A stretch of 64,000 nucleotides of DNA, taken from contig CALUMG010000001.1 of the NCBI GenBank assembly GCA_944321705.1, positions 124,001 through 188,000 on the forward strand. Direction: 5' to 3'. The stretch comes from an uncultured Muribaculaceae bacterium (GTDB lineage Bacteria > Bacteroidota > Bacteroidia > Bacteroidales > Muribaculaceae). This document shows, piece after piece, positions 50,841-60,559 of the stretch. Position 1 is the stretch's first letter. Each line of letters begins with the position of its first letter. The position numbers were made by a program, and so were the translations under genes. Below the pieces are notes generated by a model. The model was not told the DNA's origin. It saw nothing but the letters and a program-made list of their open reading frames with translations, and searched no databases.

Positions 50841-51620
50841 ATGAAACGCTTATTTATGGCGGTCGCGATGCTGGTCGTGGCTGTTGCGGTGCTGATGGCG
50901 CAAGATTCCTATAACAGGCGAGTTTACAAAGTGGGAAATGATTCATTGCCTTATCGCGAACTTGTGCCTCAAAAAATGTCGCAAGATGTGGATTATCCGT
51001 TAATCATATTCCTTCATGGAGCAGGAGAGCGGGGAATTGACAATGAGAAACAGTTGACTCATGGCGCGCAAATGTTTTTGAACCCCATCAACAGGGATAA
51101 GTACAAGGCTTATGTCTTATTCCCACAATGTCCTGAAGATGGTTATTGGGCTTATGACAGCCGTCCTCAATCATTTGTCCCCGACTCGATGCCTATTCAA
51201 GAAGAACCGACAACACAGGTCAAATTGCTTAGAGGGCTCATCCTTAATTATGTGAAAAATTATAATGTTGACCCTAATCGAGTATATGTAATGGGGTTGT
51301 CGATGGGCGGAATGGCCGTGTATGACATTGTGGCACGTTATCCGCAATTGTTCGCGGCTGCCGTACCTATTTGCGGAACGGTAAATCCCGAAAGGTTGAA
51401 AGACGTGCGAGGCGTGAAATTCCGTATTTATCATGGAGATGCCGACAATGTGGTCACTGTGGAAGGATCGCGTAGGGCATATCTTGAGTTAAAAGAGCAT
51501 CATGTGAATGTCAATTATTTTGAATTTCCCGGAATAACTCATGGTAGCTGGGTTCAAGCATTCAATGACCCGGATTTGTTGAAATGGATGTTCAAGTGCA
51601 TCCGTTCCGACAGGGATTGA
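50841..51620 (+). CDS. Secreted alpha/beta-hydrolase (feruloyl-esterase/carboxylesterase-like)
   Basis: The 259-residue hydrolase has a signal peptide (MKRLFMAVAMLVVAVAVLMAQ). Catalytic residues are visible: oxyanion/nucleophile elbow GLSMGGMAVYDIVARYP (Ser about 157), Asp in YHGDADNVVTVEGS, His in FPGITHGSWVQAF. The N-terminal signature IFLHGAGERGIDNEKQLTHG fits the poly-hydroxybutyrate depolymerase/esterase-like LPQ family. The substrate may be a plant-cell-wall ester or a lipid; not decidable. A terminator hairpin follows. Confidence 0.87.
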   Translation: MKRLFMAVAMLVVAVAVLMAQDSYNRRVYKVGNDSLPYRELVPQKMSQDVDYPLIIFLHGAGERGIDNEKQLTHGAQMFLNPINRDKYKAYVLFPQCPEDGYWAYDSRPQSFVPDSMPIQEEPTTQVKLLRGLILNYVKNYNVDPNRVYVMGLSMGGMAVYDIVARYPQLFAAAVPICGTVNPERLKDVRGVKFRIYHGDADNVVTVEGSRRAYLELKEHHVNVNYFEFPGITHGSWVQAFNDPDLLKWMFKCIRSDRD

Positions 51621-51649
51621 TTGGTATTGATACGAAATGTTAGGAAACA

Positions 51650-51696
51650 GGCATCTTTTCACATTGGGGAATCCAAGAGGCAAGATGCCGTTTTTT
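51650..51696 (+). terminator. Terminator after the esterase gene
   Basis: GGCATCTT (51650-51657) pairs with AAGATGCC (51682-51689) and GTTTTTTATTT follows. On the minus strand it stands just beyond the end of the TerB-like gene. Confidence 0.85.
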
Positions 51697-52066
51697 ATTT
51701 ATGCCTTAGGGTTTCGAGGACGTTTTCGACCACTGCATAGATTTTCTCTGTCGGGAATCCGAGCATTTTTGCTGCTTGGTGGCACAATGCAATTTCACTA
51801 TCGGCATAGTCGGAGTCGGCCATCATGAGTACGATCATGTCGGTGAGGTATAATTGCTTTATCGAGTCGTCTGTGGGAGGTGCGAGCTCGATGCTTTCGG
51901 GCGCGTGAAGGCAGCGATTGTAATCTTCATGAGTTAATCCTTCACGTTCCATCACGATTTTTATCATTTCATGCTCTGACAAATCTATCCTGCTGTCGGC
52001 ACATGCTAATGCTATGAGGGCTTTCAAGTGGCTCAATTTTTCTTTCTGGAGTTGAGTCGTGTCCAT
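51695..52066 (-). CDS. TerB-like small helical protein
   Basis: The 123-residue cytoplasmic protein is wholly helical. KLSHLKALIALACADSRIDL and the acid-rich end of the first helices match the TerB fold (tellurite resistance protein B-like), with LSEHEMIKIVMEREGLTHED and MIVLMMADSDYADSEIAL repeated in both halves as metal-binding-like turns. TerB proteins act in stress and phage-defence loci; here it is alone and its role is unknown. frr lies upstream. Confidence 0.75.
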   Translation of the reverse strand: MDTTQLQKEKLSHLKALIALACADSRIDLSEHEMIKIVMEREGLTHEDYNRCLHAPESIELAPPTDDSIKQLYLTDMIVLMMADSDYADSEIALCHQAAKMLGFPTEKIYAVVENVLETLRHK

Positions 52067-52158
52067 TATGCTTGTTTCGCTTTATATTGGTTGTCTTTGA
52101 TAAGAAGGGATTAGGGCTTGTGGTCGTTTCAATGAATTGCAGGGAATATCGAAAAAAT

Positions 52159-52209
52159 CAAGTCGGCCACATGGAGGTTTTGCAAGCATTTTTCCATTGT
52201 GCCGACTTG
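52159..52209 (-). terminator. Terminator of frr
   Basis: CAAGTCGGC... and ...GCCGACTTG form a long stem (52159-52175 with 52193-52209). On the minus strand ATTTTTTCG follows. It lies 26 bp after the frr stop. Confidence 0.85.
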
Positions 52210-52234
52210 TTATTTTTGTCTCTGACAGAGGTTG

Positions 52235-52795
52235 TTATACGGTAAGAATTTCTTTTTCTTTAGCCGCAAATATCTCATCGATTTTCTTCATGTATTTGTC
52301 GTGAGTTTTCTGCATTTTCTCTTCGGCATCTTTTTCGACATCTTCGGGCATTCCATCCTTTACGGCTTTCTTCAACCCATCGATTGCGTCGCGACGTGCG
52401 TTGCGCACCGAGATTTTTGCTTGTTCAGCTTCGGCTTTTGACTGTTTAACGAGCGATTTGCGTCGTTCTTCGGTCAAAGGAGGAATTGACAATCTTATGA
52501 CTTCTCCGTTATTGTCGGGAGTTATTCCGAGGTCGGAGTTGATAATGGCTTTTTCGATTACTTTGAACATTGATTTCTCCCATGGAGTTATGGCAATTGT
52601 TCTTGCATCGGGCACTGTGATGTTGGCAACATTGCTTATTGGAGCTTGGCTGCCGTAATAGTCAACGCGTATGCCGTCGAGAATCTTCGGATTGGCTTTC
52701 CCTGCGCGTATGTGAGCAAGAGTCTCTTCGAGATAAGCCACCGCGAGTTCCATTTTTTCTTCGGCCGGTTTCAAATAATGATTTACGTCATTCAT
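52235..52795 (-). CDS. frr: Ribosome recycling factor
   Basis: The 186-residue protein splits post-termination ribosomes with EF-G. Recognised by [73 protein letters not shown] and the long C-terminal helix ending [10 protein letters not shown]. pyrH lies upstream by 40 bp on the same strand, the usual pyrH-frr order, so both are probably one operon. Confidence 0.97.
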   Translation of the reverse strand: MNDVNHYLKPAEEKMELAVAYLEETLAHIRAGKANPKILDGIRVDYYGSQAPISNVANITVPDARTIAITPWEKSMFKVIEKAIINSDLGITPDNNGEVIRLSIPPLTEERRKSLVKQSKAEAEQAKISVRNARRDAIDGLKKAVKDGMPEDVEKDAEEKMQKTHDKYMKKIDEIFAAKEKEILTV

Positions 52796-52835
52796 AAGAA
52801 AATAATATGTAAAGTGTTTTTAAGTGTTGTCATGA

Positions 52836-53546
52836 TTAATATACCAAAGTGCCTATCGGTTCTCCGTCGAGCACTTTTTCAAGGTTGCCTTTTGTGTCCA
52901 TGTCAAACACAATGATTGGCAATTTGTTTTCCTTGCATAGGGTGGTTGCCGTGAGGTCCATCACTTTCAGCCCCCGGGTGTATATCTCGTCATAGCTTAT
53001 TTCGGTGAATTTAGTTGCCGACGGGTCTTTTTCAGGGTCGGCAGTGTATATCCCGTCCACACGAGTTCCTTTTAGCATCACGTTGGCTTCGATTTCTATT
53101 CCTCTCAATGCAGCACCGGTGTCGGTGGTGAAGAACGGATTGCCAGTGCCTCCTGCTATTATTGCCACTTTCCCGTTACTCATGGCTTCTATTGCTTTCC
53201 ACTTGCTGTAATGTTCGCCTATCGGGAACATGTTGACAGCCGTGAACACTTGAGCTGGTTGTCCTATGCTTTCGAGAGCCGAACTCAAGGCCAAGGAATT
53301 TATCACAGTGGCGAGCATTCCCATTTGGTCGCCTTTTACGCGGTCAACGCCTTTGGCTGCGCCGGCAAGCCCGCGGAATATGTTCCCACCGCCTATTACT
53401 ATCGACACTTCGACGCCGTTGCCGGCTATGGCCTTTATTTGTTCTGCATAATCGTTCACACGGTTTGCGTCTATTCCGTAACCTTGTTTACCCATGAGCG
53501 ATTCACCGCTCAGTTTCAACAGAATCCTTTTGTATTTGGGTCTCAT
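52836..53546 (-). CDS. pyrH: UMP kinase
   Basis: About 236 residues. Phosphorylates UMP to UDP. RILLKLSGESLMGKQGYGID, VIGGGNIFRGLAGAAKG, GDQMGMLATVINSLALSSAL and AIIAGGTGNPFFTTDTGAAL are all family signatures; VDGIYTADPEKDPSATKF follows. The ATG at 53546 (MRPKYKRILL) was used; the frame continues four codons to a TTG at 53558. A clear promoter lies upstream. Confidence 0.97.
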   Translation of the reverse strand: MRPKYKRILLKLSGESLMGKQGYGIDANRVNDYAEQIKAIAGNGVEVSIVIGGGNIFRGLAGAAKGVDRVKGDQMGMLATVINSLALSSALESIGQPAQVFTAVNMFPIGEHYSKWKAIEAMSNGKVAIIAGGTGNPFFTTDTGAALRGIEIEANVMLKGTRVDGIYTADPEKDPSATKFTEISYDEIYTRGLKVMDLTATTLCKENKLPIIVFDMDTKGNLEKVLDGEPIGTLVY

Positions 53547-53579
53547 GACTTTGTTCAAATATTAAAAATTCATCTTTTA

Positions 53580-53611
53580 CAAATTTAGTCACATTGGCTG
53601 TAGTGTCCAAA
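53580..53611 (-). promoter_or_regulatory. Promoter of pyrH
   Basis: On the minus strand TTTG (53611-53608) and TAAATTTG (53587-53580) are exactly 20 bp apart, 34 bp before ATG 53546. Confidence 0.65.
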
Positions 53612-53719
53612 AAAACAGATGCTTTTTTTCTTTATTGCGGTGTGGCCGGCTTGCTGTTGGCCGGAGAAGACGTTTATGCTGCACTTTGGCGGTGTCAGAA
53701 AATTGAACTTGTTCAAGTT

Positions 53720-53751
53720 TTTGTCATTGCACCCGACTTTCACTATCTTTG
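53720..53751 (+). promoter_or_regulatory. Promoter of obg
   Basis: TTTG at 53720-53723 and TATCTTTG at 53744-53751, 20 bp apart, 26 bp before ATG 53777. This position rules out a start further upstream. Confidence 0.7.
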
Positions 53752-53776
53752 CAAATTATTGGCAATAAAAGCTATC

Positions 53777-54976
53777 ATGGCAGGTTCAAATTTTATCGAT
53801 TATGTGAAAATTTTTTGCCGCTCAGGTAAGGGCGGCGCCGGTTCTTTGCACTTTTTCAGGGCAAAATATATTCCCAAAGGCGGTCCCGACGGAGGTGACG
53901 GTGGCCGTGGAGGGCATGTGATATTGCGTGGGAACAGAAACTTGTGGACTTTGCTTCACTTGAAGTACAAGCGACATGTCTTTGCTACTAACGGAGAGGC
54001 CGGCAGCGCAAACCGCAGTTCGGGAAAGGATGGCGTTGACCAAGTTATAGAGGTGCCTTGTGGCACAGCCGTGTATGATGCCGATACCGGTCAATTCTTG
54101 TGCGACGTGACCGAAGATGGAGAAGAAGTAAAACTCCTCAAAGGTGGCCGTGGCGGGCTTGGGAACTGGCATTTCAAGAGCGCGACAAATCGCACACCAC
54201 GATATGCGCAACCCGGAGAACCGGGCATAGAAAAAAGCATAATCCTTGAGTTGAAACTTCTTGCCGATGTGGGGCTTGTGGGATTCCCTAATGCCGGGAA
54301 ATCGACACTCCTTGCTGCAATTTCGGCTGCAAAACCTAAGATTGCCAATTATCCGTTTACCACTTTGGAGCCAAATCTCGGTATCGTTAGCTATCGCGAC
54401 CGTCAATCGTTTGTAATGGCCGACATCCCAGGAATTATTGAAGGTGCAAGCGAAGGTAAAGGATTGGGATTGCGCTTCTTGCGTCATATAGAGCGCAATG
54501 CCGTTTTATTGTTCATGATTCCTGCCGATGCAGGCGATATAAAGCGCGAGTATGAAATCCTGTGCAAAGAGTTGCAAACATTCAATCCCGACCTTGCCGA
54601 TAAGCCGCGAGTGCTGGCGATAACTAAGTGTGACTTGCTCGATGACGAGTTGATGGACGAGATGCGTGGAGAATTACCCGAAGGTGTTAAGTCTTTGTTC
54701 ATTTCGGCTGTGGCAGGACAAGGCTTGACCGAGCTCAAGGACTTGCTATGGAGGGAAATAAACGATGAAAATAATCGCATACCGACTCGTATTACTCATC
54801 GCGACCTTGATGAGCGTCATCGTGTCAAGGAAGAAGACGAGTTCATATATTCGCTCCCTGAAGATGAAAACTATGATGAATGGGACGAAGAGCCGTCGGC
54901 CGGTGGCCACATGACCGATGAGCAACAGTGGGATGATGAGTATTGGCCGGAAAAGTACAAGGATTATGACGATTGA
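53777..54976 (+). CDS. obg: GTPase Obg/CgtA
   Basis: The 399-residue protein is an essential ribosome-associated GTPase. The glycine-rich Obg domain starts [20 protein letters not shown]; the frame above it (to 53594) lies before the promoter. [20 protein letters not shown] and the G domain follow: [18 protein letters not shown] (about 173), [18 protein letters not shown] and [10 protein letters not shown]. The tail is acidic ([25 protein letters not shown]). The last 11 bases overlap the next gene, pgeF. Confidence 0.95.
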   Translation: MAGSNFIDYVKIFCRSGKGGAGSLHFFRAKYIPKGGPDGGDGGRGGHVILRGNRNLWTLLHLKYKRHVFATNGEAGSANRSSGKDGVDQVIEVPCGTAVYDADTGQFLCDVTEDGEEVKLLKGGRGGLGNWHFKSATNRTPRYAQPGEPGIEKSIILELKLLADVGLVGFPNAGKSTLLAAISAAKPKIANYPFTTLEPNLGIVSYRDRQSFVMADIPGIIEGASEGKGLGLRFLRHIERNAVLLFMIPADAGDIKREYEILCKELQTFNPDLADKPRVLAITKCDLLDDELMDEMRGELPEGVKSLFISAVAGQGLTELKDLLWREINDENNRIPTRITHRDLDERHRVKEEDEFIYSLPEDENYDEWDEEPSAGGHMTDEQQWDDEYWPEKYKDYDD

Positions 54977-55754
54977 GCGCGGATGGCTCGATGAGGAAGC
55001 TGGTGCTGAGTGGTTTACTTTGTTGAGAGGGGCAAGCAGCATCGATGAGCCTTATCTCGGCGATTCGGTGTGCGGCTATACAGGAGATGATGTTGTGCAC
55101 TACATGGAATGCCGCAAGAATCTTGCCTTGATACTTGGAGTAGATGTAAGCGACTTGATTCAAACGAGGCAATCCCATACATCCAACGTGGTTTTTCTTG
55201 ATGACAGTTTTTTTGTTAAAGATGTTGGTTCTCGTTGCGGCTGCTTGCAAGATGTGGATGGAATCGTCACTTGTCATCGCAAAGTGGCGATAGGAGTCAA
55301 CACAGCCGATTGCGTGCCTGTGTTGTTATGTGCTGCCGGTAATGTGCCGATGATAGCTGCAATCCATGCGGGATGGCGCGGTACTGTTGCCGGAATAGTG
55401 GTAAAAGCTGTGGATTGCATGGTGGAGCATGGTGCTAAAATTGAAGAAATGACAGCCTACATAGGCGTTTCAATATGCGGGAAGTGCTATGAAGTTGGAG
55501 ATGAGGTTGCCGATATGTTTGCCAAAGCAGGACTTGGCGAAAGTGATGTAATATCGCGCAATGATGTTACCGGCAAGGCTCATGTAAACCTTAAGGAAGC
55601 TAATCGCAAATTGCTTGTCAAAGTCGGTTTGGACTATCATAAAATCACCGTGAACGGAGATTGTTCGTTTGAGTCGCCCGATAAATATTATTCGGCACGT
55701 CGCATGGGGGTCAACTCCGGCAGGACTTTCACAGGAATAGTATTGCATAAGTAA
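54966..55754 (+). CDS. pgeF: Peptidoglycan editing factor PgeF (laccase-domain, YfiH)
   Basis: The 262-residue multicopper-oxidase-like protein removes mis-inserted residues from peptidoglycan precursors. Family residues: [35 protein letters not shown] and [19 protein letters not shown], with His and Cys for zinc. [18 protein letters not shown]-like sequence follows; [18 protein letters not shown] is at the end. The start at 54966 (MTIERGW) overlaps the end of obg by 11 bp, so translation is coupled. Older annotations as 'polyphenol oxidase' are not supported. Confidence 0.92.
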   Translation: MTIERGWLDEEAGAEWFTLLRGASSIDEPYLGDSVCGYTGDDVVHYMECRKNLALILGVDVSDLIQTRQSHTSNVVFLDDSFFVKDVGSRCGCLQDVDGIVTCHRKVAIGVNTADCVPVLLCAAGNVPMIAAIHAGWRGTVAGIVVKAVDCMVEHGAKIEEMTAYIGVSICGKCYEVGDEVADMFAKAGLGESDVISRNDVTGKAHVNLKEANRKLLVKVGLDYHKITVNGDCSFESPDKYYSARRMGVNSGRTFTGIVLHK

Positions 55755-55779
55755 CAAGGAGCAATCTGCCGGGAAAATG

Positions 55780-55809
55780 TTGGCCGTTTGGTTTTATTAT
55801 GTAATTTTG
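55780..55809 (+). promoter_or_regulatory. Promoter of the first porin gene
   Basis: TTG at 55780-55782 and TAATTTTG at 55802-55809, 19 bp apart, 28 bp before ATG 55838. Confidence 0.55.
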
Positions 55810-55837
55810 CAATTTATTAAATGACAACACAATTATT

Positions 55838-57100
55838 ATGAATATCCGGTTCCTTGTGATGGCTTGTGCCTTCATGATTTTGACGAATGCGCAATTTGAC
55901 GCAGCAGCCCAGAAGAAAAATTTCAGTTATAATTTTTATGGACAGGTGCGAGCCGATTTGTTCTATAACAGTCGCTCCAATTCGGAAACGGTCGACGGAT
56001 TGTTTTACATGTATCCACATGATAGCGAATACGACTCTTACGGCAACGACCTGAATGCAAAGCCCGATGGGAATTTCTATACAATGTATTCTCGATTGGG
56101 TGTGACTGTGACCGGGCCGAAACTTGGCGAGAACATTTCCACGGCAGGCTGCTTGGAAGTGGATTTTCGTGGAGGAGGAACAAATTATAACATGGTGCGC
56201 ATACGTCAAGCCTATTTCTCTCTTGGATTTGGACAATCGCAATTGCTTGTAGGCCAGACATGGCACCCTTTCTATGGAGATGTGGCGCCCGATATTCTTA
56301 ACCTTAACATGGGAGCTCCTTACCAGCCATTCAGTCGTGCTCCGCAGTTGCGATATCGTTTTACCGACAAGGCATTTCGAATGACAGCCACGTTATTGTG
56401 GCAATCCCAGTATCTGTCGGTGGGTCCGGCTTCCAATGAAACAGGGGAAACATCTACTACAAAGAGTCAAAGTTTCATTAAGAACAGTTGTGTCCCGGAA
56501 ATAGCATTGAATCTCGATTATGCACCGAAAGGCGGAAATTGGCTTGTCGGAGCAGGGGTTGACATGACATCGATTGTCCCTCGTACACAGGCTGAATATC
56601 AAGGCCGAGTGTCGAAAGTAGACGAGCGCATAACGTCGGTTTCGGCCGAGGCTCATTTCAAATATGTCAAAGGATTGTGGCTCGTTGCCGGAAAGACAGT
56701 ATTAGGTTCTAATTTTACTCAAGCGAGCGGAGTTGGCGGTTATGCAATTACCGGTTATGACCAAGTGACAGGAGAACAAGAGTATTCTCCTGTGAAAGTG
56801 TCATCGACCTGGCTTAATATAGCTTATGGCGATAAATGGCGTCCTGCTTTGTTTTTTGGCTATTTGAAGGATCTTGATTCCGGAGATCAGGTTCAGTCGG
56901 TACTTGGTACGGGCATAAGCGACGGATTGCAACAACTTGTCACGGCTTCGGCCGAAATAACATATCGTCCGGCTGCACATTGGAAGTTTGGAGTTGAATA
57001 TATGTTGTGCAACGCATGGTATGGTACGAGGACTGGTGTCATAGAGACAAATTCGGTCATGAACCATCGTGTGGTAGCTACTGCAATATTTCAATTCTGA
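55838..57100 (+). CDS. Outer-membrane porin-like barrel, 420 residues
   Basis: This protein has a signal peptide (MNIRFLVMACAFMILTNA) and a beta-barrel body with alternating aromatic strands. NFSYNFYGQVRADLFYNSRS and MYSRLGVTVTGPKLGENIST begin it, VDFRGGGTNYNMVRIRQAYF lies near residue 100-120, and the end is HRVVATAIFQF with terminal Phe. It resembles DcaP-like trimeric porins, with the YGQVRADLFY opening. Substrate unknown. A terminator lies before the following sugar-porin gene. Confidence 0.82.
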   Translation: MNIRFLVMACAFMILTNAQFDAAAQKKNFSYNFYGQVRADLFYNSRSNSETVDGLFYMYPHDSEYDSYGNDLNAKPDGNFYTMYSRLGVTVTGPKLGENISTAGCLEVDFRGGGTNYNMVRIRQAYFSLGFGQSQLLVGQTWHPFYGDVAPDILNLNMGAPYQPFSRAPQLRYRFTDKAFRMTATLLWQSQYLSVGPASNETGETSTTKSQSFIKNSCVPEIALNLDYAPKGGNWLVGAGVDMTSIVPRTQAEYQGRVSKVDERITSVSAEAHFKYVKGLWLVAGKTVLGSNFTQASGVGGYAITGYDQVTGEQEYSPVKVSSTWLNIAYGDKWRPALFFGYLKDLDSGDQVQSVLGTGISDGLQQLVTASAEITYRPAAHWKFGVEYMLCNAWYGTRTGVIETNSVMNHRVVATAIFQF

Positions 57101-57120
57101 AACAGTCGGCAATTTTATTT

Positions 57121-57144
57121 TTCCGGGCAATTGCCGGAAATTTT
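57121..57144 (+). terminator. Terminator between the porin genes
   Basis: TTCCGG (57121-57126) pairs with CCGGAA (57134-57139), followed by ATTTTG. It lies 20 bp after the first barrel's stop. Confidence 0.6.
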
Positions 57145-57168
57145 GTAAAAGAACCATAAGGAATAAAT

Positions 57169-58257
57169 ATGTCTATTTGTAAGTGTATGGCGCTAAGGCA
57201 TCTTGGAGCCACGATTATTTCGTTAATGCCGTTATCGGCATATTCTGATGACTTTCGTTTTACATGGAATGTCGCTTTGGATACCGAAGGGTTGTATAAT
57301 ATTTCTGATAACAGGGCGGGATGGAATAATTTGTTGACAGCAGGCGTGAGGGCTTGCTTGTGGAAGGGAGCATCTTTGGATATCGAAGCGTTGTCGAGTT
57401 ACGGGTTGAATGTGCCGGTTGTTGAAGACTTTCAGGGATTTACCAATATAGATGCCGGTGAGAATCGTGCTTTTCGTTTTAGAAAAATAAGTTACACTCA
57501 GGAGTTTGGCGATAATTGGAAAATTTCAGCCGGATTGCGTAATGTTGACGATGATTATTTTACGTCATCAATGACATCGTTCTTTACAGGTTCTTCTTAT
57601 GGGAATTTTCCAACATTGTCGATGAATTTCCCTCTGCCCACTTTTCCGTTGTCGGCACTTGGCGTGCATGTTGAATATTCTCCTGTCGAAGAGGTAGTGA
57701 TAAAGGAAAGCTTGTATAATGGAGTCGCTTCCGACCGTGTTGGCGAGCAATTTAGGGTTTCCCCTCGTTCCGACGGCTTTTTTAATATTGGCAGTGTGGA
57801 GTATTCTTGCGAAATTTTTGACAATGATTGCGAAATTTCGACAGCATCTTATTCATTGGGTTACGTCGTTGGAAATCCTTTGCCTGCCGATGGTTCCGAT
57901 CGGCGACTCATTTCGGCAATGTGGTGCAATGTGGAGCAACCTTTGGCAAGCATGGATGAAAATTGCTTTGGAATGCTTGTGCAAGGCTCTTGGAGTCCTA
58001 ACCCGGCTATTGAGGGCTGTGACGGATATTTGTCATTTGCCTTGTTGTGGGAAAAAGAGGATTTCGCAACAGCCGGAGTGGGAGTAAACCATGCATTCTT
58101 AGACAAAACAGGAGAAACGGATGTCGAACTTTTGTTCGGATATTCGTTCCTTGAATATTTTACTATTTCTCCCGGGGTTCATTTCATATTTGAAGATGGA
58201 GGACGAACAAACGTGGCCGGATTACTCAGGCTTTCGTTTGAAATGGGAAATATGTGA
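57169..58257 (+). CDS. OprB-type carbohydrate porin
   Basis: The 362-residue protein has an N-terminal signal (LGATIISLMPLSAYS, cleavage near residue 26) and a barrel of the OprB carbohydrate-selective family. FRFTWNVALDTEGLYNISDN opens it, ESLYNGVASDRVGEQFRVSP matches the family's YNG...R......P, and SDGFFNIGSVEYSCEIF follows. It ends in LLRLSFEMGNM rather than Phe. It likely admits sugars. Convergent with lrgB, six bp apart. Confidence 0.8.
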   Translation: MSICKCMALRHLGATIISLMPLSAYSDDFRFTWNVALDTEGLYNISDNRAGWNNLLTAGVRACLWKGASLDIEALSSYGLNVPVVEDFQGFTNIDAGENRAFRFRKISYTQEFGDNWKISAGLRNVDDDYFTSSMTSFFTGSSYGNFPTLSMNFPLPTFPLSALGVHVEYSPVEEVVIKESLYNGVASDRVGEQFRVSPRSDGFFNIGSVEYSCEIFDNDCEISTASYSLGYVVGNPLPADGSDRRLISAMWCNVEQPLASMDENCFGMLVQGSWSPNPAIEGCDGYLSFALLWEKEDFATAGVGVNHAFLDKTGETDVELLFGYSFLEYFTISPGVHFIFEDGGRTNVAGLLRLSFEMGNM

Positions 58258-58263
58258 TACGCG

Positions 58264-58959
58264 TTATATTACACCCATTATTTCGAGAATGGTAGGTGTG
58301 AGCAATGCTGTGAAAATGCCGTTTATCGTCAACCCGAGACTGGCAAATGCTCCATATTTGTCACTCACGTCCATGGCTCTTGAAGTCCCCATCGCATGAG
58401 CAGCTGTGCCGAGAGATATTCCTTGGGCGATGGGGCTGCCTATGTGCGTGAGACGCATTACTTTAAATCCGGTCATTCCTCCGAATATGCCGACGCATAT
58501 CACGACTGCTGCCGTTAACGACGGTATTCCGCCTACGGCTTTGGTCACTTCCATTGCAATCGGTGTCGTTACCGATTTAGCCGCCAGCGACAATACGACC
58601 TCTTTTGAGGCTCCGAGCAATTGCGCAACGAGTACGACCGAGATTATGCCTACGATGCATCCGGCAAGTTCCGAGACGATGAGAGGTATGAATTGTTTCT
58701 TTATTGCCGATAATTCCTTGTATAGAGGGACTCCCAGCGCCACTACGGCAGGTTTCAACCAAAATTCTATGTATTTGCCACCTTCGTTATAAGTCTCTAT
58801 GCCTATGCCGGTAAATTTTAAGAAGATAATGATGAAAATTGCCGATACAAGGATAGGATTGAGAATAGTCCATCCTGTGCGAGATTGGATGATTTGGCTT
58901 GCTGCATAAACGATGAATGTGAGTGCAAGCAGGAAATACATGTTGCTAAGATATTCCAT
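58264..58959 (-). CDS. lrgB: LrgB/CidB family membrane protein
   Basis: The 231-residue multi-pass protein has seven to eight helices. GWTILNPILVSAIFIIIFLK starts, ALGVPLYKELSAIKKQFIPL is the conserved loop, LAAKSVTTPIAMEVTKAVGG the signature (about 127-147), and IGSPIAQGISLGTAAHAMGT lies near 185. LrgAB and CidAB control murein hydrolase activity or carry pyruvate and glycolate. It lies 22 bp after lrgA on the same strand. Confidence 0.93.
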   Translation of the reverse strand: MEYLSNMYFLLALTFIVYAASQIIQSRTGWTILNPILVSAIFIIIFLKFTGIGIETYNEGGKYIEFWLKPAVVALGVPLYKELSAIKKQFIPLIVSELAGCIVGIISVVLVAQLLGASKEVVLSLAAKSVTTPIAMEVTKAVGGIPSLTAAVVICVGIFGGMTGFKVMRLTHIGSPIAQGISLGTAAHAMGTSRAMDVSDKYGAFASLGLTINGIFTALLTPTILEIMGVI

Positions 58960-58981
58960 GATTCAAGTGTTTCTCAAGTTT

Positions 58982-59317
58982 TTATAATTTACGCATGAGC
59001 TGGTGTATCCATCCTGTAACCACTATCACGAGCATGGTGCTCAGAGTGGCGGCAAGCAATATAGGCAGCCATTGCGCCTTGATTATGTCAAAGAACAGCA
59101 TGAGCGACACGGCGGCCGGCACGAAGAAGAATCCAAGGTTTTTTACAAGAAAATTTGCCATTCCTTCGACATGTTTCAGCTTGATGACTTTTGTTGATAA
59201 TAACGTAGTGAGCAGGAGCATGCCTATCATGCTGGATGGCAGCTTGATGCCGGTGAGCCACACGATTAATTCCCCGAGCGCAAGGCACCCGAAGATTATT
59301 GCACATTGTATAACCAT
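58982..59317 (-). CDS. lrgA: LrgA/CidA family holin-like protein
   Basis: The 111-residue protein has four helices. MVIQCAIIFGCLALGELIVW opens it, TGIKLPSSMIGMLLLTTLLS is the conserved core, MANFLVKNLGFFFVPAAVSL the third helix, and ILLAATLSTMLVIVVTGWIH the last. It is holin-like and works with LrgB, encoded directly after it. A -7 box (TAACTTTG, 59350-59343 on the minus strand) lies 26 bp upstream. Confidence 0.92.
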   Translation of the reverse strand: MVIQCAIIFGCLALGELIVWLTGIKLPSSMIGMLLLTTLLSTKVIKLKHVEGMANFLVKNLGFFFVPAAVSLMLFFDIIKAQWLPILLAATLSTMLVIVVTGWIHQLMRKL

Positions 59318-59545
59318 AAAACATACCTTTTTTAATCGGGCGCAAAGTTAAATAGTTTTTTGCAAAATAGGTCGTGTAAGGTTCAAATTTTATTTGCTTG
59401 ACCGATTGCATGTTTGCACGAAAATCTATGACATTATTGTTTACTGAGATTGATTTGTTTTGCTGAGCGTTGTTTTGCATCTTTTTCATAACTTTGTGTT
59501 GTTAACTCACGGCAATGAGAAGCTGTGGATTCAGTTGCATAAATT

Positions 59546-60559
59546 ATGTCAGGACGAAAATTATATTATTTGCTCAATAGCGGAAAGAATTCCAAGTTTA
59601 AATATTTTTTCAAGAATTACATGCGCCTTCTTTGTCCCAAGGCAATATGCAGGATAAGACGTGAGCACATTATCAATAATTTGTCGCGTCGGAGTGACAT
59701 GGATTATGTGATGCACAGGGTGAATTACTATAATAAGTTGTCTCGTCACGACAGTCTTGCGAGCAAATGGCATGAGTCGATGATAGGCTTGTCGCAACAA
59801 GAAATGTGCAAGGAGGGGAAAGTATATTTTTTTGATTCATATGAATATTCCCGATTTTTCAAGCAGGATCTGCGTTGGAAGTTGCTTGCAGGCGACATTG
59901 TTGATGTCCCGTCGGTTCCTTCAATAGTAAAAAGCAGGCCACTTGTGGACGATAATGAGTGTTCTGTCCTGCTTAACATGGACAAGGTGCGGCATTTCAT
60001 TTTTGTTAATGACAAGAAATCATTTGAACAGAAGAAGAATATGGCTGTGTTTCGTGGCAAGATAGGTGTCCCGGGAAGTCCCATGTTCAAAGAAAACCGT
60101 TATCGTTTCATGAAGCAGTTCATGGGAAACCCGTTGTGTGATCTTGGAGAGATAAAGAGCCGTTATTGCACGCCTGAGTGGGTGGTGGATAAAATGACCA
60201 TCGGGGAGCATCTTGATTTTAAGTTTATCCTTGCGTTGGAAGGTAACGACGTGGCGAGTAACTTGAAATGGGTGATGTCGTCCAATTCGCTTGCCGTGAT
60301 GCCGCGCCCGACGTGTGAGACATGGTTCATGGAAGGGAAGCTCGTCGGGGGAGTGCATTATGTTGAAATAAGGCCCGATTTCTCCGACCTTGAAGAAAAG
60401 ATGCAATATTATATCGACAATCCGTCGGAGGCACAGAAGATAATAGAGAACGCCCACAGATATGTCGCTCAGTTTCGTGACAAAAAGCGTGAGCGTCTCA
60501 TTTCGCTGCTTGTCATGAAAAAATACCTTTCCGTCGTCAATCCCGGGGTTGAGTTATGA
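59546..60559 (+). CDS. Family 90 (LpsA/CAP10-like) glycosyltransferase
   Basis: The 337-residue protein of GT90/CAP10 type has KKNMAVFRGKIGVPGSPMFK at about 170, DLGEIKSRYCTPEWVVDKMT and FKFILALEGNDVASNLKWVM with SNSLAVMPRPTCETWFMEGK. The C-terminal helices end KYLSVVNPGVEL. These enzymes transfer glucose, xylose or similar sugars, in bacteria usually to lipopolysaccharide. It is alone on the plus strand; its 3' end overlaps the convergent beta-lactamase by 23 bp. A -7-like TAACTTTG lies at 59489-59496, 50 bp upstream. Confidence 0.87.
   Translation: MSGRKLYYLLNSGKNSKFKYFFKNYMRLLCPKAICRIRREHIINNLSRRSDMDYVMHRVNYYNKLSRHDSLASKWHESMIGLSQQEMCKEGKVYFFDSYEYSRFFKQDLRWKLLAGDIVDVPSVPSIVKSRPLVDDNECSVLLNMDKVRHFIFVNDKKSFEQKKNMAVFRGKIGVPGSPMFKENRYRFMKQFMGNPLCDLGEIKSRYCTPEWVVDKMTIGEHLDFKFILALEGNDVASNLKWVMSSNSLAVMPRPTCETWFMEGKLVGGVHYVEIRPDFSDLEEKMQYYIDNPSEAQKIIENAHRYVAQFRDKKRERLISLLVMKKYLSVVNPGVEL

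Noticed and set aside
51695-52066. Tellurite-resistance (ter) stress operon
   Set aside because: Only one TerB-like gene is present; no TerC, TerD or TerZ neighbours.
53594-53776. N-terminal extension of Obg by about 61 residues
   Set aside because: The extension lies across the obg promoter (53720-53751) and has no similarity to the Obg family; ATG 53777 gives the normal N-terminus.
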